Assembly: GCA_002794785.1 (NCBI GenBank)
Contig: NBBA01000021.1
Location: 62,001-126,000 of the forward strand
Source of the DNA: Coniferiporia sulphurascens
Taxonomy: Eukaryota; Basidiomycota; Agaricomycetes; Hymenochaetales; Hymenochaetaceae
Direction of reading: 5' to 3'
Length of the DNA stretch: 64,000 nt
Below the pieces are notes generated by a model. That model was given only the letters and a program-made list of their open reading frames with translations, was not told the origin of the DNA and did no database searches. Within the stretch, counting starts at the first letter, position 1; each line of letters starts with the position of its first letter. Positions 27,301 to 37,733 of the stretch are shown piece after piece. The position numbers were made by a program, and so were the translations under genes.

Positions 27301-27391
27301 TGTGTACATACCTGCAGGCGTCGCAAGCGACGTTCTGGCGGCGAGGCGGGGGTAACGACTTTGCGAGTTCGTGCATGTGGTTCTGCTGCAT
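24310..27391 (-). CDS. Zn2Cys6 (Gal4-type) transcription factor with fungal-specific domain
   Basis: Nuclear sequence-specific regulator. The binuclear zinc cluster is assembled across four exons: NVACDACR, then ARKVRCTQLPGQDK, then CQ, then HCISKNYPCT, giving Cys-x2-Cys-x6-Cys-x8-Cys-x2-Cys-x6-Cys. It is followed by HYVQQATSEKRR, a linker seen in many such factors. The middle homology region (fungal_trans) includes FALDLVEVFFQICHTRLPLL, AWGAKFSEHPLL, FHGFWLTCAIRHLLVL, INHKSVMTNIQDPEARGTM and IFAWWMACL, then DDDDYDIDFYTVDP and RQLWRPSTE. The C-terminus is Ser/Gln/His-rich and ends QDTHAVNTTLSI. About a dozen introns are inferred. The start is uncertain: MQQNHMHELAK at 27391 is the first in-frame Met next to the zinc cluster, but an extra 5' exon is possible. 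Targets unknown. Confidence 0.85.
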
Positions 27392-27775
27392 GGGCGTGGG
27401 GAGACCGATGTTGGCTGTGTGTAACAGATAATTAGTTGAATTTATAGTGTCTCGGGGGCATCAATGTGCTGCGGATGAGTACAGAGAGCTGTGCGCAGCG
27501 ACGAGAGGTCTGTGGAGGACGGGGGGCGGGGGAGAGAGGATGGGAGAGGGGGGACTGACTCTGTATCGTTGTCGCGGTGGCCGTCGAGGTCGGAGCCGAA
27601 GACCCAATCTCCATCTTGTCGCGGACTTTTCCAGATGGGCGCGACTCGTAGCAGCGGAGCCGCTTTAAAAGGCGTCCGCTCACGTAATCCCTCGTTTTAT
27701 TCGCATTTTCACTCGCCTTTTTTGCCGACACTCTCTTCTTGCTCATCGGCCACAGCGAACACATCCAACGCAACA
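27392..27775. promoter_or_regulatory. Shared divergent promoter region (Zn2Cys6 factor / Tom22)
   Basis: 384 bases separate the inferred starts of two divergently transcribed genes. The Tom22 side is pyrimidine-rich just before its ATG. No consensus factor site is claimed. Confidence 0.5.
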
Positions 27776-28282
27776 ATGGTCAAGGTAGAAATCGTCGACG
27801 AAAAGGAGGAGTCCCACTCTGTCTACGCCTCCTCTTCGTCCTCCCACACGGGCTCGACGGACTCGCTCGACTCCACCATTTCAGAACCTGAGGCGGAGAC
27901 TTTGTACGACCGTGTTGCTGCCCTCGTCGATATCATTCCCCCGACTACACGCTATTCTATTGCCAGCCGTATCTCAAAGACTGCCTCTACTCTCAAGCGT
28001 GCCGGAAAGCTCGCGGGCAACGTCGTGTGGATAGTCACTACCTCCGCACTTCTCGTTGGTCTTCCACTTGCTCTCAGCCTCGAGGACGAGGCGAAAATTG
28101 TTGCACAGGAAAAGGAAATGCTTGCTCAGCAGGCGGGCGCGCAGCAGGTACGTTATGCGACCCCGCCCTCTCCGTGCGTGTGCTTACCCACCGACTCCCG
28201 CGCTCAGATGGTGGCTGGCTACCCCGGTATGCCGGGTACCAATCCCAACGAGCAGAAGGGCATCGTTCCACCAGGCTTCTAG
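27776..28282 (+). CDS. TOM22: Mitochondrial import receptor subunit Tom22
   Basis: Central receptor of the outer-membrane TOM complex; it binds presequences and organises the Tom40 pore. Two exons (27776-28147 and 28208-28282) encode 148 residues, the expected size. The acidic N-terminal cytosolic part (MVKVEIVDEKEESHS, Ser-rich) leads into ETLYDRVAALVDIIPP, which is highly conserved, then SKTASTLKRAGKLAGNVVW and the single transmembrane helix IVTTSALLVGLPLALSLED. The intermembrane-space tail continues KIVAQEKEMLAQQAGAQQ and ends in a Gly/Pro-rich stretch. The gene is intact. Confidence 0.96.
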   Translation: MVKVEIVDEKEESHSVYASSSSSHTGSTDSLDSTISEPEAETLYDRVAALVDIIPPTTRYSIASRISKTASTLKRAGKLAGNVVWIVTTSALLVGLPLALSLEDEAKIVAQEKEMLAQQAGAQQVRYATPPSPCVCLPTDSRAQMVAGYPGMPGTNPNEQKGIVPPGF

Positions 28283-31278
28283 TTTTCTCTACTTTATTAC
28301 CCACTATAATTGCTTGATTGCCGCCAGGCCCTTGCTTGGCTCTTACATGTTTTCTATCGTGTCAGACGGGACGCGCAGAAGGATCTGTTTCGGCGGTAGC
28401 AGCGCCCTCGCTATTGGTCCATGCCTTACCATTCACTGTATCTTATGTAGGCCTAAATCCCATCTCACAACGCCGCTTCTTCTCATCGGACAGCCACGAC
28501 CACCGCGCCCTATGTTCCGTGTGCGTTTTTATTTCCGTCTTCGTGCACGCGCCCGTGTGGCATGCGGGCTCGTGCACAGAGTTTGGTCAGACGCTTGCTG
28601 CGGAGGCGTCTTTACATACAGCAAGTCGTACGACTCGGGAAGCTCAACACTGTCTATCTGCTTCAAGTTTCACAGCATGTTCGATGTCCGTTGTGCTGGT
28701 GAGTGAGTATGGGAAAATCTGCTCAGAGGTTTTCACAGGCCCACCGTGAGAGTGCAACCATGGGTGTCGACTTCCCTTGTATGCTGTCTTCTTCGATAGG
28801 CTAATAGGCACATGGACTATCGAACTTTCAGGCTTCGCAGACCTAATCTCTCCTGGTGACTCGAGGAGTGTCAGCCTTCTTTACGACAAGTCCGGGGGAA
28901 CTGAGTCTACGGCCCGAATGTCTATCCGTTTGTCGGATAAAAGGGCGCTGCATAGATTGTCATCGCCTCAGAGGGCGCTACGCTATGCATGGTCGGTAAG
29001 CGACACCAACATAACAATGAGCGGATCCGCTGATTTTGGTTACAAGCCCCAGCTCGTCATAAAGATAACTTTAGCTTTGGAATTCCGCTCCTGTCAGCGC
29101 TTCCTATCTTCTCTGAGAGCCGCCTTATTAGCAGCTTGAGCCATATACGTATGCCATTTATCAGTTAGCAAATCAAGAGTTCAGTCTACTTGGCCTCTAC
29201 TCTAGTCCGCGGACTCCCACTCTTCCCGCTGCGATAGTATGGCGACGACTGCGCATATTTAAGCTCGGACTCGATGACTCAAAAAATGCATTGTATATCG
29301 GTGGCGACAAGACCGCTCTATCTTTGGAAGGCACGCGATAGTCTGAACTCGTGCGTGTCACTTGTTCCCCGTGCTTAGCATTCGCACGGTGTTATGGGCC
29401 TTAACATTCTCGCCTTCGATGGAGTTCTCCTTCTTTCTTGTGCTTGACTTGCTAGAATCACCAAAAAAAACTTCGACCCTTGTTCGTCGTCGAGTTCGCA
29501 CGCCCGTGTCTGTGCGTCGCGTTGTTACAAGTTCCGTGGCTTGAACGATAAACACTGCACTCGCTGTACGCCAAGTCCGTGCCGCGGTTGGAAAAGCCAT
29601 TCCGGCTGTCTGGGTCTTCTGGCTAGCGTAAGAATATTATCGTTCTCTAGGCAATTCCCAACGCAAATCTATATACTGGGCCCACAGAAGCGTCAGGTAC
29701 AGAGCCTGTATCCATACGCACCAGTAATGCAAGCGGTCGCGGAAACTCACATGGACGACCTTCGGGGTCAATTCCAGCAGTCTTGGGTATACATAAGAGG
29801 TGAGCGAAGCATGAGCGCTGGCAACTGGCCTTTCTAGATCACTCGCACAGCCTTTCAACTTCCGCTCAAGCTGCTCATGACGAAGTTTCAACCGCTTGTG
29901 TCCGCCGCGGCTTGTATCGATAGTCCAGTGTTGCGTGCAGCTCTCGCGCCAATAACCCCAAATTCAAATACTTTGCGGATTACGGTCCTGCAAGAAGAGC
30001 CTCGTGACTTGACACCTGTGTTGCGTTCAATCCATGTCGTTCTAGAACTGAGTCGCGCCCACTTCAGCAAGTAGCTCTAGACGCGGGCTTGGTCGGCTTC
30101 GGCGTTGCAGCTCCACTACGTGCACTGATTTCTGATGCTATTAAACCGGGTTGTCCTGAGGCTGTTCTCGCTCCTGAGTCTCCGAGTCGCCTTTGCACTG
30201 AGTTTTTAGAGTTCTCGAAGCTATGCGTGCCGCTCACCAAGAACCATGGGGTAAGCCGACACTAAGACAAAATGTGTCCTGCGTGAGAGGATGTGGTATA
30301 TGAACGAAGTTATTATTGATCTCTCACTGACATCCGTTGAATTGGCTGTATCTAGCCGAAGTCGGCGGCCACTGGCAGAAGCTTCCGGGGTCATTCGATT
30401 GAGTTTTGTGGAGCAATGGTGCGTCTTGACAACTGGCTAACAAGTATCCCGGACGGCAATGCGGGTGTACCGACTTGAAAATGATGTGGCCTTACAGGTC
30501 TTGATCTCGGGGACGAAGTGTCAATCCTTTAATGACCGATATTTTTCCAAGTCCGTTGGGTCTATTGATTTTGTAAAAATGACTCCCGAACTCGCTAATG
30601 AAGCCGATATTACCATTTCTCTTATTGTCAAGATGGGGAATATATCAGTATATCAAAGATGCCTACGAAGGGAAATCAAAGATACTTCCGCCTCACAACC
30701 CTGACCGTTCCGCCTTGGAGGATTAGCGCCGCAAAGATATTCCTGCAGATGTATTTTAAAGTGGAAGGTCTGATATCAGCACACCCGCCTGTCGCTTCAT
30801 CTCCTGCGATATAATGCCATTTTCCGTAGCCTGATGCAAACCGGACGGCCCGGGTCTCGAAGGTCTGGCATTGTAATAAGTATCATCGCAAATAGCTGGG
30901 TTATGAGGAGTGAACGGATATGTTTCCACGAACGAGATTGGATGACTAAGCTCCGCTTCCGCTACGCGCCTCAGAATACGCGACCGTATAAGTGCCGCGC
31001 CTTATTGCATATGATCACCAACTCGCTCTCGAAGCGAGCGCGGCCCGCATTCTCCTATAGCCTCCCCTCGTCGACGTGGCATGCGGCCTTTCTGGCGCTC
31101 CTACCGCCCCGTAAATGTATCATGGGGTCAACGGGGAGCTCAGCATCATGATGAGGTGCTCACCGACGCCGTAATACCAGGCGAGCTCAAAAGCCGAGAC
31201 TGGTTCAACGAAAGTACGTTCCATTCTTCAAGCTGTGCCCAGAAAGACAAGCTCACATTGAGCATCTTGCTAATAGGC
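28283..31278. pseudogene. 3 kb of broken coding-like sequence, family not recognised
   Basis: No intact gene could be assembled. On the + strand several stretches read like protein but sit in different frames and are separated by stops without convincing introns: around 28800-29060 (TWTIELSGFADLISPGD), 29170-29340 (SQLANQEFSLLGLYSSP), 29660-29830 (YPYAPVMQAVAETHMDDL) and 29890-30240 (LALAPITPNSN-like, then PLRALISDAIKPGCPEA). This may be the decayed remnant of one long gene, or simply noncoding DNA. I did not identify the family. The 3' end includes the promoter of the first GH35 gene. Confidence 0.3.
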
Positions 31279-34200
31279 ATGGCTCGTGAAGAACATGACT
31301 CGCGCTCTCGTTCCAAGTTACGCTGGCTTTCGTCGGCCGTTCTGACGACGGCTCTTGTGCTCCTCTCTTTCAGCTCTTCGGCACTCAGTTTGCGGGCCCG
31401 GAATGCTCGCGGCGCGACTGGGCTTAGTGGAAGGACGACTGAGCCTCGCGTCTCCGAGGCATTCTCGTCCAACGGGTTGACTGACCAAGTCCAATGGGAC
31501 CAGTATAGTCTGGTTGTGAAAGGCCAGAGAATATTCCTTCAGTGTGTGGTTCTTCCTTCTTTAGCATATGTTGCTGATCTGGGAACTGTGCAGCTCTGGA
31601 GAATTCCACACGTTCCGTCTCCCGGTTCCTTCTCTGTGGCTCGACATACTGCAAAAGGTTAAGGCCGCGGGGCTTAACGGCATAAGCGTTTATACTCACT
31701 GTCAGCGCCCACCATTATATTACACGCCAGCATTGAGTTACTGAATTGGTCATTCTCAAGGGGGCTTGATCAATCCCTCTCCTGGTGTTGTGGACTTCGA
31801 TGGATTCCGTGCGCTACAGCCTCTTTTCGATGCGGCGAAAGCTGCTGGCGTATGGATTGTCCTGAGGCCTGGTGAGGAGTTTAACGAGTCGCACTACGGC
31901 CAAATTACTGAGGCTAGTTCAAGGACCTTACATCAATGCCGAAACGACGGCGGGAGGCATTGCCCACTGGGTAACCTCTGAGGTTGCGGGGACCTTGCGT
32001 ACGAACGCGACAGACTACGAGGCGTCATGGCAAGATTATATTTCTGGCATAATCAATGTCACTTTGCCAAACCAGATTACCGAAGGTGGACCGATCATAG
32101 GCATGTTTCTTCTTCTTGACCATGTGCTTGGTTTATTAATCGGCACGTCCTTGCAGCTGTTCAAATCGGTACTTAGTTATCAATATCCCCCGTGGCAGTA
32201 TCTTTTACTAACCTCAAGTCCAGATAACGAGTACTCTCAGCATAACTTCGGTGCTCAAGAGTACTTTGAAGAACTGGAGACAGCTTATCGGGATGCAGGA
32301 ATAGTTGTACCCCTCACGTATAACGATCCTGGTGAGGGCCAAAACTTCGTCAATGGAACGGTACGTGCATCAAGTTCGCATATATGTATTTCGACTAATC
32401 TATGCTTACGTCCGAAGGGAGCAGTTGATATCTATGGGTACGAGCTCGGCGACGTCGTACTTGAGGCATTTAAACTCACATTCTAAAAGGCTCGACTCTT
32501 ATCCGCAAGGATTTGACTGCTCAACTCCCGAAACATGGTCTCCGGTCGTGAGCAATTACCACGACTACCACGAAGGTGACGTGTAAAGCTTGCGGGGCAT
32601 CAATATAAGGCTGACCCGCTGTTTCAGACACCAATCCGAGCCAGCCTTTCTACATTCCTGAAGTGAGTGAGCAGGAAAGCGTTACAGTCGATAGTTTATT
32701 GAAGTTCTACAGTTTCAAGGAGGGGCATTCGATGCCTGGGGCCCAACCGCACCAGGATACCTCGCTTGCCAAGAGCTGACAGGGGCCGATTTCGAAGATG
32801 TCTTTTACAAGGCGTTATGGGCTGCGAACGTGAAGCTCGTCAACTACTACATGATCTTCGGGTCCGTGTTTAGCTACTTCTACACTAAGTTTACTCCTCC
32901 CCAACTAGCAAGTTTTTCACAGGGGCACTTCCTGGGGTGCAATACCGTTCCACGGTGTATATAGTAAGCCTAAAAGTTTTTGAGTGCAACTCTTCAGTAA
33001 CATCCTATACTTCTAAGCATCGTACGACTACGGAAGCTCGATCACGGAAAGCAGGCTTCTGACGCCAAAGTTCTCAGAGCTTAAACGACAGGGGCTCTTC
33101 CTCCGCAGCTCCCCTGAATTCTACAAGACCAACTGGGTCGGGGACAGCAGTTCTTCCGCGGTGAACGTTTCGAACTCAAACGCATTTGTCGTTTTCCTAT
33201 CAAACCCAGACACAGGGGCTGGATTCTATATTGCGAGACAGTCCGATTCGACAACAACGTGCGTATTATCTGCGGTCCGGCTCGTGAATGTTTCGTAATG
33301 CCTATTTACTCATTCGAGTTTAGTGAGACTACAAACTTCACGCTTGAAGTGTCGACTTCACAGGGTACTTTGACAATCCCCAGGACTGTTCCTTCCATAA
33401 CGCTTTCGGGTCGCCAATCGAAGGTCGTCGTTACTGACTACGCTTTCGGCGATTCTTCTTCGGCCCTTTACTCTACGGCATCCGTGTTCTTTGCCGGGAA
33501 AATTGGAACGCGGGATGTCCTGTTCGTCTTTGGCGACTCCAACCAGCAGCATGAGTTTGCAATTGAGCTGAAGAGCCAGTTAGAGACAAAGCTACCGATT
33601 GCCGGGGTGAACATCAGCTCTCACTCCGACAATACGGCGACCGTCAGCATTTTGGAGGGTATTAAAGGTCTTATCACTGTTATCGACTCGGAGTCCCAGC
33701 TGGTGCTGTATAGTGACTCAGATACTGCCGGGACGTTCTTCGCTCCCGTCATCCCAGCTGAAAATGCTCATGGAGACGAGGCGACCTTCAGCAACTACTG
33801 GCAATTTGGTTCGAACACATCAGTTCTTGTCGGTGGGCCGTATCTTGTACGGAACGCATCCATCTCAGGCTCCGAGCTCAAGCTCCGAGGAGACTTGAAC
33901 GAAAGCGTCACGCTCACCGTCTTTGCGCCCCCTGGGATCAACAAAATCTCGTGGAACGGTGAGGAAGTCGAATCGTTTGGCGCCAGCAGCATTTCGGGGA
34001 GTAGCACAGGGGCTTTGGTTGGACGGCTGCAGACAAGCTCCTCGTTTAACGAGGTCAGTGTGCCCGAGCTGAAGAACTGGAAGTTCGCGGACAGTCTGCC
34101 GGAGATCCAGGCAAACTTCTCGGATAACAGCTGGACGATCGCAAACCATACCACGACAAATATTCCGTTCAAGCCTTACTATGGCGATGGCAGGATACTG

Positions 34201-35558
34201 TACGGTTGCGATTATAAATTGTGAGTTTTCCTTTGGTCTTTGGCATTTTGCTGTTAAATGTGCCCTGATAGCTGCGAGAATATTGTTCTCTGGAGGGGTC
34301 ATTTCAATGCCTCTGGTGAGGAAAAGTCCGTCAATCTATCCATCAATGGTGGCGAGGGTAGGTTACTCTTATAAAAATATAAAATTGATCGACTTCTTTC
34401 TGACCGCCCCGCTTTCAGCCTTTGCTGCAAGTGTCTGGCTGAACGATGTTTTCCTCGACACAACCTTCGGAAAGTAGGTTCGCTCATACGAGTCATCGGC
34501 GGACAAATACTCACATTTTCTTTCTTTGCGTAGCTCGTCGAATGACAGAAATATTCTGGAAGAAACAGACGAAGTCTTTACTTTCCCGGAAGGCGCGGTC
34601 CTAGCGGGCCAAGACAACGTCATCACAATTGTACAGGTATGTGCAATTTGTTCACCTAGCGCCTTCCGTAGTTCAATCCATTAATCGTCGTAGGACAACA
34701 TGGGTCTGAATGAGACAGACAGTAAGCCATCGTGCTCAGGGGTTATTTGATCAAAATTACTTACATGATCTTTGTTAGGCACCACGAACACGTCTAAGTC
34801 TCCGCGCGGAGTTCGTGGATTCAAGCTCAACACAGGCAACTTTTCCGAATGGAAAGTGCAAGGCAAACTGGGTGGATACACAGAGTATGTCATCCTCTGC
34901 TGCCGTCATTCATGATGTGATACGATGATGGGCTTACTTTCCATCAGCTTCCCAGACAAAGTGCGTGGAGTGTTTAATGAGGGTGGTCTTTTCGGTGAGA
35001 GAGAGGGGTGGCATCTGCCTGGGTTCAATACGGCGTCTTGGGCTAGCCGAGATCTCTCCGAAGGCCTGCCTGGAGGAAGCGCGGGTGTCGGATTCTTTGT
35101 AACAACCTTCGACTTGAAGTTGCCCGCAGACATGGACGTGCCCATAAGTTTCGTGTTCGACGGAGGTTCGGCCTCGACGGAACAACCGTACCGGGCAATA
35201 CTATTTGTGAATGGATGGATGATGGGCAAGCGGGTCGCTAACCTTGGGTAAGAGCTCACTTTACCAGTAGGCGTAACGTAACTTACGGAGTGTTCCCGAA
35301 TAGCCCGCAGACGAAGTTCCCAGTACACCAAGGCATTCTCGATTACAACGGGGAAAAGTTAGTTGTCTCGCCTTCCGTATATCCCTTGCATCCCATCATG
35401 CTGACAATTACCCTAGTACTGTCGCTGTGGCTCTGTGGTCTATGCTCCCTGACGCCTCGATCTCACCATCGCTCAGTCTCGAGATCGATGGCGTCCTGGA
35501 AGGAGGAGTGGGTGGGATTGTGACAGATAACCCGACGTTCTCTAGTCGTTCTACCTGA
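31279..35558 (+). CDS. GH35 beta-galactosidase, copy 1
   Basis: Secreted hydrolase removing terminal beta-galactose from polysaccharides or glycans. It starts [16 protein letters not shown], then a hydrophobic signal/anchor [20 protein letters not shown]. The (beta/alpha)8 catalytic domain shows [60 protein letters not shown] (acid/base Glu in the NEY motif) and [15 protein letters not shown] (nucleophile Glu in PEF). Downstream beta-rich domains include [35 protein letters not shown] and [15 protein letters not shown], and a C-terminal jelly-roll region runs to [11 protein letters not shown] and [10 protein letters not shown]. It is about 1000 residues in many exons, matching the usual large fungal GH35 size. 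A 12-base micro-exon (32157-32168) and a GC donor (32101) precede the acid/base motif. The gene appears intact. Its paralogue lies inverted at 43654-48091. Confidence 0.93.
32157..32168 (+). other. 12-base micro-exon in GH35 copy 1
   Basis: CTGTTCAAATCG lies between an acceptor TTGCAG and a donor GTACTT. It supplies the residues joining GPII to DNEYS (reading A-V-Q-I-D across both junctions). The intron before it begins with GC rather than GT. The inverted paralogue has the equivalent 12-base exon at 47143-47154. Confidence 0.75.
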
Positions 35559-35981
35559 GGGGCGGAATAACTGGAAGGGATTAGTTGGTTGAATGAGTTT
35601 CATTTCATCAAAACTTTGGTTAGGGATGCGAAATGGTGGCTGCGGCTGGTAACTTGCCTTACGCTTAACAGGACTACAGCCTTTACTGTCGATCATGTAC
35701 TGTATAGGAAGGGTGGAAGTCGGCTAGTAAGGGGCCTGTGTGTAAAATATCGCAAATTTTGAATAAAATTCCCGCATTGTCTTTTGATTCATATTTTCAT
35801 GCTTCATGCCCAACATATGTGGGCCTCTAATGTTATTGCGAACCGTCAAACCCCCGAGTTTATTTGAGATATGCTGAGTCATCATATCGGGTAATTATGC
35901 CGTAAGCAAGAAAATCATCGACTTCTGCATTACTTTTCCTCCTTCATACTACTTCTGCTCAGTATCTTACAATACGCACAC
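35559..35981. other. 423-base intergenic, nothing recognised
   Basis: 3' flank of GH35 copy 1 and promoter of the UPF0390 gene. AT-rich in the middle; no repeat or gene seen. Confidence 0.6.
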
Positions 35982-36421
35982 ATGGCTCAAGGAAAGTCCA
36001 AAGGTCTCCAAGTGAAGGCGGAGTCATCGCGGCACGCTGCCAAGGCTGCTGCCAACATGAAGAAAGGCAGGCGCGCCATCGCACCGAAACGCGCTGCAGC
36101 CGTTAAGCAGGCGGCGTTTCACAAGGTTGGCTCATTTCTGCTGGCCGCTCAGGCCTTGCCATCGATGCGATAGACTTATGTGTATGCTCTCGTTCTTTTA
36201 TGTGTGCTGTACAGACGTTGTCTGCGAAGATAAACCGCTCGATCGAGCAGCAGGCCGCGTCGGCCGTGTCGCCCGGTGCACTCACTATCATGCGTAGCGA
36301 GGCCCCTGCAGAGTACGCGCGGACTTTGTCTCTTTTCTGTGTATCTGCGTAGCTGATCAGGTTTCTGTCGTTGTGTAACAGGGGCTCGAAACGTTCGACC
36401 GCCAAAAAGTCGAAGAGTTGA
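35982..36421 (+). CDS. UPF0390 / DUF2462 small basic protein
   Basis: Small nuclear or nucleolar-type protein of the UPF0390 family (human relative LYDG10/C19orf53); biochemical role not established. Three exons (35982-36125, 36215-36312, 36382-36421) join in phase to 93 residues, normal for the family. The N-terminus MAQGKSKGLQVKAESSRHAA and the block KKGRRAIAPKRAAAVKQ are the conserved family core. A second conserved block is KINRSIEQQAASAVSPGAL, and the protein ends in a very basic tail (SKRSTAKKSKS). The gene lies between the two GH35 copies and looks intact. Confidence 0.88.
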
Positions 36422-37733
36422 TCGCGCAAAATGCGCGCAGGGTTGTGGGCCCCTCCTCCTGTCCCGAGTTCACCTCCGCTAGCCTGCATCTGCATCTGTG
36501 CAGGAGGGGCGAGGGGTGCTCGTTGCTACTATGGCCACCCAAGTTCCACTCTAAAGCTTACTTGGATGCGCGTTCTCCCGTTCTACGCTTTTGCCCTTGT
36601 GTACACACCCTCTTTTTTTCTCCTCCGAAACCCTCTTCTTGCCCTTGTACCCTCAAGCTTGTGCGTCCGAGCGTCTGGTAATGACGCGCACCCGCACCAC
36701 TGGTTCGGCTTATCATCGGGCCCACCGCTTAGCAGCTGTACCCGTTCCCCCGGTCCTTGTAGACGGTCTCGGCGCATACGCCTCAAGAATGCAACCTACG
36801 TACCAGGCAGGATAAATCAGAGGAATTGCGGAAATGGACACCAATCGTCATTTACAGCTACGGACACGTGTACTAGCGACACTATCAACGTGGGCTCGGG
36901 GCCGGGAGTCAGGAAACACAAGCGATTGCGGGAAAGGGGTAAAGGACGGGAAAGGCTGTTTGAGCAGACATTAAAATGGCGAGGGAGGGAAAAGGGGGGA
37001 TGTTTATCAGATTGCGGTATCCTGATGTTGGGTGGGGGAGAAAGGGGATTTGTGCGAAGGGTTGGCTGGGAGGTTCGATACAATGAAAAAAAAAAACGTT
37101 TGGAGTGCATTGGAAAGGGAACTACATGGTAGAGACTTATATCAAGTAATCATCACAACAAGAAAAAAAAAAGGGGAAATTGGAGGAAAATCAGTATTAC
37201 AAGTGTTGAATGCGCATGAAGCGAGAAAGTGAAAGGAAGGGGTGGTTGGTGAGGAAGTAAAGAGTGAGCACACTAAAAAGGAACATATGACAAGACAAGA
37301 AATGGACTGCAAGAGGCATATATGAGTACGCAGTATGTAGCGATGCTATATGTTAATGACTAAGTGCATGCATATGGGAGGCCCGGATAATTCGACCTAC
37401 GTGAGACAAGATTGATAGACGGAAAGAAAATATGAGGCGACAGGGTCGATCATTGCAATGAATCATGAATGAAAATTGAAGATGAGACGAGACGAGAGAT
37501 GAAACTTGGAGCGAGACATGCTGGAGAAAAATATGAGTATGTCCAAGACTGCAACCCAGCAAACATGAGACGAAGAGAAGGAGGCGAGAGAAAAAAGAAT
37601 CGGAGCGGGAGCGCCTGGTACGTGCGCACGAGAGGGGCCGACTCCCGCCTTAGCATACATCTAATGCAGCGTGGACATGAATTCCGTCGAGATTGATGGT
37701 CTTCTATGCAAGCCGCGCCGAAGGCCCGCCCTT
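36422..37733. other. 1.3 kb intergenic, purine-rich, no supported gene
   Basis: 3' flanks of two convergent genes. The sequence is G/A-rich with short poly-A runs (37083-37180). A 233-codon open frame from 36431 is low-complexity and unsupported, so it is not annotated. Confidence 0.6.

Noticed and set aside
31081..31278. Upstream in-frame extension of GH35 copy 1.
   Set aside because: The frame is interrupted by a low-quality region and the inner Met gives a proper signal peptide matching copy 2.
36431..37132. 233-codon open frame downstream of the UPF0390 gene.
   Set aside because: Low-complexity, no domain, no splice support; overlaps the 3' flank of two genes.
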